Assembly: GCA_045110515.1 (NCBI GenBank)
Contig: JBGCGD010000018.1
Span: 16,889-80,888, forward strand
DNA length: 64,000 nucleotides
Source of the DNA: Granulosicoccus sp045110515
GTDB lineage: Bacteria > Pseudomonadota > Gammaproteobacteria > Granulosicoccales > Granulosicoccaceae
Reading direction: 5' to 3'
Shown here: positions 1 to 7,570 of the stretch, piece after piece
Position numbering within the stretch: position 1 is the stretch's first letter
Layout: every line of letters begins with the position of its first letter
Made by a program: the position numbers and the translations under genes
Notes under the pieces: generated by a model
Databases searched by the model: none
What the model saw: only the letters and a program-made list of their open reading frames with translations
What the model was told of the DNA's origin: nothing

Positions 1-423
1 TTGTTGACATCTGTCTTGCGTCAATCGTGGTGCAGTCAGTATGCCGAGTACTTAGGTGCAAAAAAGGCAGCCGACTTGGTGGAGCATTTACACAGTACCG
101 GTAAAGTCTATGAACATGATCCGGCCGGTACGCTTATCGCAGGAGACGGAAATAGGCCAGTCGGCGTAGCCGCTATTCGTAAGTTGCCAGAAATCTCGCT
201 GGTCACCTTGTACGAGGTTATTCCGGATTATCAGAGGAGGGGTGTGGGTCATCAATTATTGAAAGCACTTTGCACGGTGTCCGGGCCAGTGGTGGCCCAC
301 GTGTCCATACATCGTCCCTGGTTGGTCGCCGTGTATGAGCGGTACGGTTTTCACCGCTTGGGGACAGAGCACGTGGATCATTTTGGTCACAACTTACCCT
401 TTCAGATTGTTGCCAGAGCCTGA
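1..423 (+). CDS. GNAT-family N-acetyltransferase (possibly 5'-truncated by the window edge)
   Basis: The 140-residue reading frame is open from the first base (TTG), so the true start may lie upstream of the window. The acetyl-CoA binding motif A of the GNAT fold is visible as QRRGVG at about residues 78-83, following the strand YEVIPDY, and the late motif YERYGF lies at 112-117, as in many bacterial GNAT enzymes. Members of this family transfer the acetyl group of acetyl-CoA to an amine; the substrate cannot be read from sequence. It stands alone, with about 190 bases separating it from the next gene. Family assignment is firm, substrate unknown. Confidence 0.8.
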   Translation: MLTSVLRQSWCSQYAEYLGAKKAADLVEHLHSTGKVYEHDPAGTLIAGDGNRPVGVAAIRKLPEISLVTLYEVIPDYQRRGVGHQLLKALCTVSGPVVAHVSIHRPWLVAVYERYGFHRLGTEHVDHFGHNLPFQIVARA

Positions 424-611
424 AAGGCGGGCAGTGCGTTGCGTCGTCTGTAATCGGTTGTATGTCGCGTTTAGATTCCTTCAAACTGGCACTTTTAGAT
501 GGTTTGTTGCACGATAGCGTGGCACTCTACCTATCTCGCATTCAAAGTAGCGCTAGATTCAAGTAAGTGTCTGGTTTTAAATCCTATTTTTCTGGCTAGC
601 TGGTGTGAAAG

Positions 612-2357
612 ATGTCCAAAGAGTCTGAACCTACCCCCAATCATGCCTCTGCCCGGAGTGCCGGTGGTGACCTGGCCTCGGGGCCTGTGCAGTGGCGAAA
701 GGCAGATGAAGTCATGCGACTCTCCCGCCTAGGTTCGTTTCACCAATGCAGGCTCTCATTCATGCGCATCCTCACGCGGCGCATGCAAAGAGACAAATGG
801 CAACTGAGTCATCGTGAGTTTGCCATTGATAGCGCGGGTGTCGGCTATGCGGTGTACAGCATGCAGGGACCGGATCGCACGTATTCGTTAGTTGCGTTTG
901 CTCATGATTTGCCAGATGAACTTCGTTCTGATCGTGTTATCGCGACAGCATGGGACGCAACCTTTGCGCTGTTTGATGGAATACCCACGCAACAAGATAT
1001 CGAGCGGCTTCAAATCAACGTTCCTGTTCAGGAAGCAGGTAGGCTTAGCCCAACTGAACTGACCTTGTCACGGGCTAATCGTTCTGTACGTCTGTGGGAG
1101 CATGTGGTATCCGAGTTGGCTGCGGGTCGACAACCGGACACTAAGCTAATCGATTCTGTTGGCTACCTTATGCGTACAACGGCGGTCTATGGTTCCGGGA
1201 AATTCGGCGCATCGGATCGCACTGAGATTTCATCACGCGCTGAATTTGACGCACCTTTCCAAGCTGAGATGCTAACCGTCTATTTAATCCGTACCTTTGT
1301 GCGCGATCTCGTTCAGCATATGGCGAACTGTCGTGGCGGCAGCGCGGCGGCTACATTGTCGCCTGAGATTGCCCGACGCTTGGGAATTGGCAACTCAACC
1401 GGATTGGGTATGGCGCCGTTCTTAATTAATCATCCTCAATTGTTTAACAATTGGATTGTAGTAAGAGAAGAAGCGATCATGCGGGTGCGAAATCAGCCGG
1501 CTGCAACCGTTGAACAATCGCGTTGTTTTTTAGATTTGCTGGATAGAAGCATACAGTCGTTCGACTTGTGGCATAGCGAGCACCCATTGCAAGCAGAAAA
1601 AATTTCGGCGTTGCAGGATGATATTCGCCTTTTACGGCGGCAGGCTCGTATTCAGGATTTCACTGGCGGATACCCTTGGAATGCTTTGTTTGACTGGGCA
1701 ACTGAGGCTGTTGGAATAGAGGCACAGGAATGTCTAGCATCGCTAATACTGGAACCGTACGCAGATCTAGTTGATGGCCTTGATTTGTGCATGTCGTCCC
1801 CTGAGTCAGGAATTTTCAGAATAGACGGATCAATGAATGTAGGTGCTCTGTCTGCGATTATTCAAGAAAACTATTCCTGGGCCTTGTCTATAGATTGGAA
1901 GGAGCCGGGCAATGCAGCTCGAGCCTGGTATGTCTCGGAAGAGAAACTTGAACCTCGACTGGGCGAGAGGTACGAGGAACCGATTGCAGATTATGAGCAA
2001 CCACTGGCACCCGCTAGGGATATAGCGGCGTTATACGAAACTATTAAGAACGTGCAAGCAAGCAAATTGACTGCCGAGCTCCTGATGGAGCAACCGGCGC
2101 TTCGATACGCGGTGAGGCGGGTCCAATTGTGCGCCAAAGCCCCTTATGCGGAAATTCGAGACAACACGATCAGTGAACAGCTCATTCCCTTCGATATGCT
2201 GCGCTGTAAGTTGTCTTTCTTTGGCGCAACTCATTTCGATCCAAGATCAGATCGGTGGTTAAGAATATGTCTTTATGCAAACGCGCCTTATCCCGAAGAG
2301 CTTGTAGAGGGAGATGCTGACACCTGGGTATACCCAACGCTTCACGCAGCAACCTAA
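612..2357 (+). CDS. Conserved hypothetical protein, 581 residues
   Basis: I do not recognise a named domain. The ATG at 612 follows GTGTGAAAG, a usable ribosome binding site. The N-terminal 30 residues are polar and low in complexity, then the motif RLSRLGSFHQCRLSFMR near residues 36-52 begins a soluble alpha/beta-looking protein. No signal peptide or membrane segment is visible. Only 27 bases separate it from a DUF3726-like gene on the same strand, so the two are probably co-transcribed and may act together. Codon usage and sequence texture look like a genuine long gene rather than a shadow frame. Function unknown. Confidence 0.75.
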   Translation: MSKESEPTPNHASARSAGGDLASGPVQWRKADEVMRLSRLGSFHQCRLSFMRILTRRMQRDKWQLSHREFAIDSAGVGYAVYSMQGPDRTYSLVAFAHDLPDELRSDRVIATAWDATFALFDGIPTQQDIERLQINVPVQEAGRLSPTELTLSRANRSVRLWEHVVSELAAGRQPDTKLIDSVGYLMRTTAVYGSGKFGASDRTEISSRAEFDAPFQAEMLTVYLIRTFVRDLVQHMANCRGGSAAATLSPEIARRLGIGNSTGLGMAPFLINHPQLFNNWIVVREEAIMRVRNQPAATVEQSRCFLDLLDRSIQSFDLWHSEHPLQAEKISALQDDIRLLRRQARIQDFTGGYPWNALFDWATEAVGIEAQECLASLILEPYADLVDGLDLCMSSPESGIFRIDGSMNVGALSAIIQENYSWALSIDWKEPGNAARAWYVSEEKLEPRLGERYEEPIADYEQPLAPARDIAALYETIKNVQASKLTAELLMEQPALRYAVRRVQLCAKAPYAEIRDNTISEQLIPFDMLRCKLSFFGATHFDPRSDRWLRICLYANAPYPEELVEGDADTWVYPTLHAAT

Positions 2358-2384
2358 AGCCGACTAACTCTAGCATCGTTATTC

Positions 2385-3065
2385 ATGATTGATCTCTCCA
2401 GCAATGAAGCTGCCTCATTGGTAAAGCTCGCAGCACGTGGCGCTGGTTACCCATGGGGCGTGGCCGAAGAATCTGCGTACGCGTCGCGGTGGTATTCAAC
2501 TCAAGAAATAGATGGCCTGTCACTGTTTGCCGCTTTATTTCATTGGTCAGATGACTACGCTACTGAGGACTTAAGCATTCGTCGTGAAGGCGATAAATGG
2601 AGTGGACAGAGTGGTCAACTGTGTCCTCTTTTGGCTGGCTGTGCAGTCACTGATTTTGCTGATCTGCTTGACTCAGGGCGCACGTTGGTACTTGAGCAAG
2701 TCGTATGTGCAGCTGTTTTGCTGCCATTTCTAGTACAGGTTTCCTCACAACTACAAAAGAGTGTGGAAGTTCGGTGGGAAGTAGAATGGCTCGTATGTAA
2801 TGCAGCTAAGCCTGAGGTTGTCACAAGCACCGAGCAAGCGCGTGTGGAGTTTTCCTCTCATTATGCACCGATTACATTATCCATCAGTTGTTCGGAGTCG
2901 ACAACTGAGCACGGGAAGACTTGGTCTTTAAAAAGCTCGCCGCGCGTCAGTAGCGATGTTAGTGTTGTTCAATTACTGAGACAGTTTGCACACCGCACTT
3001 ATGCCCCCGCAACTGAGCAGTCTAGATTGTCCGGCGCCGGAGCAGGTACAAGCGACAACGATTGA
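2385..3065 (+). CDS. DUF3726-like protein, 226 residues
   Basis: The N-terminus has SSNEAASLVKLAARGAG followed by YPWGVAEE, which resembles the start of proteins filed as DUF3726, a family without assigned function (recalled from memory, not searched). No signal peptide, membrane helix or catalytic motif is evident. It follows the 581-residue unknown gene by 27 bases on the same strand and probably forms a two-gene operon with it. The C-terminal tail is serine, glycine and alanine rich and likely disordered. The existence of the gene is well supported by its length and operon position; its role is unknown. Confidence 0.7.
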   Translation: MIDLSSNEAASLVKLAARGAGYPWGVAEESAYASRWYSTQEIDGLSLFAALFHWSDDYATEDLSIRREGDKWSGQSGQLCPLLAGCAVTDFADLLDSGRTLVLEQVVCAAVLLPFLVQVSSQLQKSVEVRWEVEWLVCNAAKPEVVTSTEQARVEFSSHYAPITLSISCSESTTEHGKTWSLKSSPRVSSDVSVVQLLRQFAHRTYAPATEQSRLSGAGAGTSDND

Positions 3066-3143
3066 TACTCAACCGCAGAAAATCCCCATATTTGCTACTG
3101 TAGAGGGAGAATGCTTATAACGCTTATTTTTACGGTGTAGAAC

Positions 3144-4151
3144 ATGACTAATTACTCCACAAGGAACATTGGTAGCACCACTCTGGAAGTCACTGAGCTA
3201 GGGCTGGGTTGTGCAGCTATGGCAGGTAACCACCGGCCGGTTCCAGACGAGGACATTGCAGGCGCAATAGAGGAGGCGCTTAATAGTCGCATTCGCTATG
3301 TCGATACAGCTCCTTTTTACGGATTCGGTCGCTCAGAACACTTCGTGGGGGCTGGGCTACGTCACCATAACGATTACGTACTTTCAACAAAAGCGGGTCG
3401 CTTGTTAGCACCGGGATACCCGCAAGATTCAAGTGCAGGGGAGTGGCCAGGAAGTTTTCCGTTTCATCAAATCTATGACTACAGTTACGATGGTGTTATG
3501 CGTTCCTACGAAGATAGCCTTCAGCGCATGGGGGTCAGTAACATCGATATTTTACTGTTGCACGATATCGGAGTGATGCAGCACGGTGAATCAGCAAACA
3601 AAGCATTGTTTGCTGATGCCATGAGTGGGGGCTATAAAGCCTTAGATGAATTGCGTTCAGCAGGTGATATAAAAGCTATTGGACTGGGGGTGAATGAACG
3701 CGAGGTTTGCATTGATGCTATGCAGCACGGTCATTGGGATGCTTTCCTTTTAGCAGGAAGATATACACTGCTAGAGCAACAACCCATGCACGACTTATTT
3801 CCTGCGTGTGAAAAAGCCGGTACATCCATCATACTAGGTGGGCCTTTTAATTCCGGAATACTGGTTGGGGGGGACACGTGGAATTACGCGAAGGCACCAC
3901 AAGCTGTTGCGGATAAAGTGTCTGCCATTTCCCGAGTATGTCAGTCACATGGCATTCCGCTACCGGCTGCAGCCTTGCAGTTTCCATTGGGTTCCTCTTT
4001 GGTATCAAGTGTTATTCCCGGACCACGCTCCCGATCAGATGTTAAGCAAATAATCGATTGGTTTGATTTAGACATACCCACGTCTATGTGGTCAGACTTA
4101 AAGTCTGAGGGCTTGTTGGACGAGAGTGCCCCGGTGCCGGATTTAAAATGA
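3144..4151 (+). CDS. Aldo/keto reductase (D-threo-aldose 1-dehydrogenase / L-fucose dehydrogenase-like)
   Basis: A 335-residue protein with the complete aldo/keto reductase tetrad: Asp54 and Tyr59 in YVDTAPFYG, Lys83 in LSTKAG, and His140 in ILLLHDIG. The long insertion after the lysine strand (residues about 88-115, with the YDYSYDGVMRS segment) is typical of the subgroup that contains D-threo-aldose and L-fucose 1-dehydrogenases and pyridoxal 4-dehydrogenase. These NAD(P)-dependent cytosolic enzymes oxidise a sugar or similar hydroxyl. The C-terminal GPRSRSDV motif fits the cofactor 2'-phosphate or adenine-binding end of the barrel. It begins 78 bases after the preceding gene. Family firm; substrate inferred only to subgroup level. 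Confidence 0.87.
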   Translation: MTNYSTRNIGSTTLEVTELGLGCAAMAGNHRPVPDEDIAGAIEEALNSRIRYVDTAPFYGFGRSEHFVGAGLRHHNDYVLSTKAGRLLAPGYPQDSSAGEWPGSFPFHQIYDYSYDGVMRSYEDSLQRMGVSNIDILLLHDIGVMQHGESANKALFADAMSGGYKALDELRSAGDIKAIGLGVNEREVCIDAMQHGHWDAFLLAGRYTLLEQQPMHDLFPACEKAGTSIILGGPFNSGILVGGDTWNYAKAPQAVADKVSAISRVCQSHGIPLPAAALQFPLGSSLVSSVIPGPRSRSDVKQIIDWFDLDIPTSMWSDLKSEGLLDESAPVPDLK

Positions 4152-4178
4152 TTCTACTTCCGCTCAAACCTGATCGCT

Positions 4179-4658
4179 TCAAATGGGCGAGAGCATTAAC
4201 ACCACTGCGCTTTCATAAACGCCCGGAGTGACGCCATCAAAATCAGCTTTGTCTACCCGCATGCGAGTTAAGTAGTTAGGACTGATGCCACAACCATTGC
4301 CCGTATTGAACGAGTAGGAATTACGCGATGGTCTGCCGGCTACAAGCTGTTCGCCGGAGCTAGGGTTGTTATAGTCTTGCCAGAACAAGCTAAATGGCAC
4401 TCGATCGCCGATATCATTGGTAAGATGAAAAGTGTTGGAATTGTTCTGATCGAGCGCGATGATCCTAAAACCGATCTCCTTGCTTTCTGTCCATGCACAA
4501 ACAGCGGAGCGGCCCTCCCAATAAGCAGCAAAAGGAGACCATGAACCCAGATGGAGGTTTCTGACAAATTCGAGGCCACCAGCTACAGCGCCCTTATACG
4601 AACATGCAAGTCCCAAGGCGATAATCAGAGCCAGTAACGCAGGCTTCACGCTTTTCAT
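4179..4658 (-). CDS. Secreted pilus-associated protein (candidate minor or tip subunit)
   Basis: A 159-residue protein with an N-terminal signal peptide (lysines, then ALLALIIALGLACS, cleavage probably near AVAG at about residue 27). The mature part is beta-rich and has two cysteines in the mature domain and a C-terminal strand ending in VYESAVVLMLSPI, which has the same layout as the last strand of the neighbouring pilins (PGxYxxxxxxLVxPE). It is the last of three minus-strand pilin-like genes, 27 bases downstream of the previous one. This suggests a minor or tip subunit of the same chaperone-usher fibre. The assignment rests on context and weak pattern similarity. An adhesive function is not demonstrated. 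Confidence 0.6.
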   Translation of the reverse strand: MKSVKPALLALIIALGLACSYKGAVAGGLEFVRNLHLGSWSPFAAYWEGRSAVCAWTESKEIGFRIIALDQNNSNTFHLTNDIGDRVPFSLFWQDYNNPSSGEQLVAGRPSRNSYSFNTGNGCGISPNYLTRMRVDKADFDGVTPGVYESAVVLMLSPI

Positions 4659-4685
4659 AAACGCAAGTGAGTGTACTACCTAGAA

Positions 4686-5246
4686 TTACTCAGGTTGTAC
4701 TAGCAGTGTGAGCGTATCCTGATACGTGCCGGGCTCAGCAGAATTGAATTCTTCCGGCGTAACGGTCACCTGAAAGATTGCGTTGGTAGTCCCGTTGCAA
4801 TTGGTGCTGGCACTGTCACCAATTAAATCAGGGATAGTGCGGTTATAGGTAACCGGGAACGTAGTATCTGTTATCCAATTGAGGGAGTATGCGATATCAG
4901 ATGTCGTTGTATCAGACTGCAGCACAAAAGAGCCGTTTACTGATGTAATAGAAATATTGTAAGAACCGGTAGAGGAAAAAACACACACAGCATCTGCATC
5001 GGTTTTATTGGCATTTAAAACGCCATTAGTGCCGAGAAACAAATCATCCAGATCAGTAATTAAAACTGCGTCTTCCTTGATGATCGTTATGACGGCCGTA
5101 CCTTCTGAAGTTGCCCCCAGTGTGCCCTCAGTTGCTGCAAACGAATTAAAAGATAGTAGGGATAGGCACGCGATGCTAAGCGCGCTCAGCGGGCAACGTA
5201 ACTTCCTAGTCCCCCATGTCTTATATTGCATACACTGTGTATCCAT
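4686..5246 (-). CDS. Pilin-like structural subunit, paralog of the gene at 5743
   Basis: The mature sequence begins ATEGTLGATSEGTA and is alignable almost along its full length with the next pilin upstream: shared blocks are LDD-LG, VCVFSSTG-YNI, GDSA and FNSAEPG-Y-DTL-LLVQPE. A hydrophobic signal segment (ALSIACLSLLSFNSFA) precedes it. I chose the ATG at 5246, which has GGA eight bases upstream; a GTG at 5258 and an ATG at 5231 are alternatives. Two cysteines in the mature chain (VCVFSS and NCNG) could form the disulfide common in chaperone-usher pilins. Tandem duplication with divergence is the simplest origin. It probably encodes a second major or a minor pilin. Confidence 0.75.
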   Translation of the reverse strand: MDTQCMQYKTWGTRKLRCPLSALSIACLSLLSFNSFAATEGTLGATSEGTAVITIIKEDAVLITDLDDLFLGTNGVLNANKTDADAVCVFSSTGSYNISITSVNGSFVLQSDTTTSDIAYSLNWITDTTFPVTYNRTIPDLIGDSASTNCNGTTNAIFQVTVTPEEFNSAEPGTYQDTLTLLVQPE

Positions 5247-5742
5247 AGAAATATCCACTGTTGCACAGCTATCAATTCCTATGCCATGAGGCTTAGCGAT
5301 TTCCTTATAAAGCTCATGTGCCTGATATTTTTCGGCTATATGTACGCGTTAGCATCAAATGTTAGGCAACTTAGTCAAAAGCAAAGTATGCCTTGTATGT
5401 AGATTCGCTAAGCTATTGCGTTTATTGGTAAAAGTTCTAGCTATTGAAAATTTAAACAGAAGTCGCTGTTGATGTTATTTAGAAAATTTTACGTTATCAC
5501 AGCAATGCCCGGAGCAGGCATGATTAACGTGGCGCTACAGTGTGTAATCAAATGTAAACCGATCGTATTCTCACATCAGGCATCCACACCCGTAGGGCTT
5601 CAACATTGGGTGAAGTACACGCAGTGCACAAAATTTGACGCCAATAAACTAAAAAAAGCCACGGCTACCGATGATTAGGGAGCCGTGGCTTCTTGCTAGA
5701 TATTATTCACTGGCAAGTGCCAGTGGACAAATAACCTATAGA
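5247..5742. other. Intergenic spacer between the two paralogous pilin genes
   Basis: About 500 bases. It holds the strong terminator at 5651-5691 and otherwise AT-rich sequence that presumably carries the promoter of the distal pilin genes on the minus strand. A 69-codon frame at 5469-5678 on the plus strand runs through the terminator and shows no recognisable protein, so I do not count it as a gene. Confidence 0.6.
5651..5691 (-). terminator. Rho-independent terminator after the major pilin gene
   Basis: Read on the minus strand, an 11-base stem (AAGCCACGGCT pairing with AGCCGTGGCTT) is followed directly by a run of seven T. It lies about 50 bases past the stop codon of the 5743-6255 pilin and before the second pilin gene. 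It should either end transcription, so that the distal pilins need their own promoter, or let only a fraction through and thereby set subunit ratios. Confidence 0.88.
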
Positions 5743-6255
5743 TTACTCAGGCTGAACAAGCATTGTTAGCGTGTCCGTGTAACTGCCTGGCTCAGCTGAG
5801 TTAAAGTCCGGCGCAGCCACTGAAACTGAGAATGTCGCGTTAGTACCTGCGTTGCAATCTACTGCTGCTGAATCACCAGTAAGGCCTGTGATAGCTGTGT
5901 TGTAAACTGCAGTTGTTGTTGTGCCAGCAGTCCAATCAACTGTATATGGTATGTTTGTTGTAGTGCTTGCGTCTGTAAGTTCAAATGTGCCATTGGCCGA
6001 CGTCAAAGTGATGTTGTAGCCACCTGTTGAGGAGAACACGCAAACATCGTCCGATTGAGTAGCCGTAGCTGTCAAGTTGCCTTGTGCACCTAAATTGATA
6101 TCATCAAGGTTTGAAATCTGTACCGCGTTTCCTTTTGCGATATTGATGATAGCCGTACCAGTAGACGTTGCTCCAAGCAAACCGTCTGTTGCTGCCATTG
6201 CAGAACCAGACATTGCGGTTAGCGTAGCGATCGCTGCTATGCGAAATAATTTCAT
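5743..6255 (-). CDS. Major pilin-like subunit of a chaperone-usher pilus
   Basis: A 170-residue secreted protein: signal peptide MKLFRIAAIATLTAMSGSAMA (cleavage after residue 21), then a threonine- and alanine-rich beta-sandwich-like domain. Two mature cysteines (VCVFSS, DCNAG) and a C-terminal pattern PGSYTDTLTMLVQPE resemble pilin subunits whose end strand is completed by a chaperone. The ATG has GAGA upstream in GGTAAGAGAAAAC. It is the best-expressed-looking gene of the set because it is followed by a strong terminator of its own. It is divergent from the chaperone gene across a 567-base region. I infer that it is the main structural subunit. Confidence 0.78.
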   Translation of the reverse strand: MKLFRIAAIATLTAMSGSAMAATDGLLGATSTGTAIINIAKGNAVQISNLDDINLGAQGNLTATATQSDDVCVFSSTGGYNITLTSANGTFELTDASTTTNIPYTVDWTAGTTTTAVYNTAITGLTGDSAAVDCNAGTNATFSVSVAAPDFNSAEPGSYTDTLTMLVQPE

Positions 6256-6822
6256 GTTTTCTCTTACCCTTTAAGTGATGGTATATAGTTAGGTATCAAT
6301 CTAAGTATCTAGTTGTACTAGTCTGCTTAACTCATAGAACTTTCACAGTAAATTCATCTCTGCGGTGATTATTCACTGCGCATCATCGTTAATGCAGTCA
6401 TTCAACTCGATGGCAACCATTTAGGGTGAAAGCTGTCTGCATGTACGATGTAATTGTTAACGGATACACCGTGCATAATCTTGCAGATTAATTCTTGAAT
6501 TGCGACTTTTCTCTCGAAAGGTCCCGCTTATCTATTTCAACTTGCTGATTTGTGTGAAATATTTGGCGAATGTGCCGAGAACCCCATCACAGGAAACTGG
6601 GCCGAGTTAGGTCCGTTTTGACGGTAATTGCTCGGTGAAAATTTGAAAGCCCTGCCGAAATACTGACGTAATACATCATGTGTCACAGATTTATGATGAC
6701 TGATTCACGTTTTAGACTTCATTTTCCCGGTTTACCTACTGTGAATCACTGACTACTGGCGTGAGGAATAGTGCTTGCTATGAGCTCGTACACGGTCATT
6801 ATATTCACGCCTACGGAGCTTT
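6256..6822. other. Divergent regulatory region between pilin and chaperone genes
   Basis: A 567-base gene-free stretch with pilin transcribed leftward and the chaperone rightward, so promoters for both are expected here. It is AT-rich with several TTGA/TATAAT-like words, but I cannot assign a specific promoter with confidence. A 7-base inverted repeat, GGCGTGA at 6758-6764 and TCACGCC at 6805-6811, flanks the last part of the chaperone leader just before its CGGAG ribosome binding site. Confidence 0.5.
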
Positions 6823-7566
6823 ATGTTCTTTCACTGTCGCCCCATTAATAGCGTTGTCCTTTTCTTGTTTACGTTGTTGGTGCTTATCACAACTGCAAGC
6901 ACTGCGCAGGCACAAATATCGGTTAGCAAATCGGTATTAGAATTTAATGAAGAAAATCTTATTCAAGACCTAGATGTCACTAACACGGGTGACTTCAAAA
7001 TATTCTTAAACCTTTCAGTTGCTCAAATTCGGAACCCTCACACAGCTAATCCTGAAAGAGTCGAGTTGACAGATCCTCGTACCTCACCGGTTTTGGTCAG
7101 CCCTAAGCAGTTATTAATTCCTCCGGGGCAGCGAAAACGCGTAAGGGTTATTTTGCGAAAGCTACCTAAGAAGGTCGATCACGTTTACCGATTGGCGATT
7201 AAGCCGTTTACCGGTGATGTTCAACTGGACACTGACCGACCTGCCAATACAAAAGCATCGGCTATTAAAATTCTTTTGGGGTATGACATCTTGCTGTTAG
7301 CACGTCCGAAAGATGCTGTCGGAAAATTAGCTGTAAAGCGCACAGCAGACAAACTATATTTTAAGAACATGGGCAACACAAACGTTTTACTCAGGCGTAT
7401 GCGCCAGTGTAATTCGAACGGTCGCGATTGCGTCGATCTGACTCCCAATAGGGTCTATGCAGGAGAGCTGTATAAGGTTGATCTGCCCAAAAAAGGCAGT
7501 GCCAGGAAATATCCGGTACAAGTGTGGCAAGCTACCGGTTTGAAGAACTCTAAAAAAACGTATTAG
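6823..7566 (+). CDS. Periplasmic pilus-assembly chaperone
   Basis: A 247-residue protein with a signal peptide cleaved after about residue 30 (TASTAQA) and a two-domain immunoglobulin-like fimbrial chaperone layout. The first domain has the strand ISVSKSVLEFN, the subunit-binding strand SPVLVSPKQLLIPPGQRKRVRV near residues 88-109 with the proline-rich turn and arginines typical of the family, and YRLAIKPF near 126. Such chaperones bind pilin subunits in the periplasm, complete their fold and hand them to the usher. CGGAG precedes the ATG. It is on the strand opposite to its usher and pilins, and its stop lies only four bases from the usher's stop. Confidence 0.85.
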   Translation: MFFHCRPINSVVLFLFTLLVLITTASTAQAQISVSKSVLEFNEENLIQDLDVTNTGDFKIFLNLSVAQIRNPHTANPERVELTDPRTSPVLVSPKQLLIPPGQRKRVRVILRKLPKKVDHVYRLAIKPFTGDVQLDTDRPANTKASAIKILLGYDILLLARPKDAVGKLAVKRTADKLYFKNMGNTNVLLRRMRQCNSNGRDCVDLTPNRVYAGELYKVDLPKKGSARKYPVQVWQATGLKNSKKTY

Positions 7567-7570
7567 GCAT

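Noticed and set aside
5469..5678. 69-codon plus-strand frame between the pilin genes
   Set aside because: It runs through a strong terminator, has no recognisable domain and no ribosome binding site.
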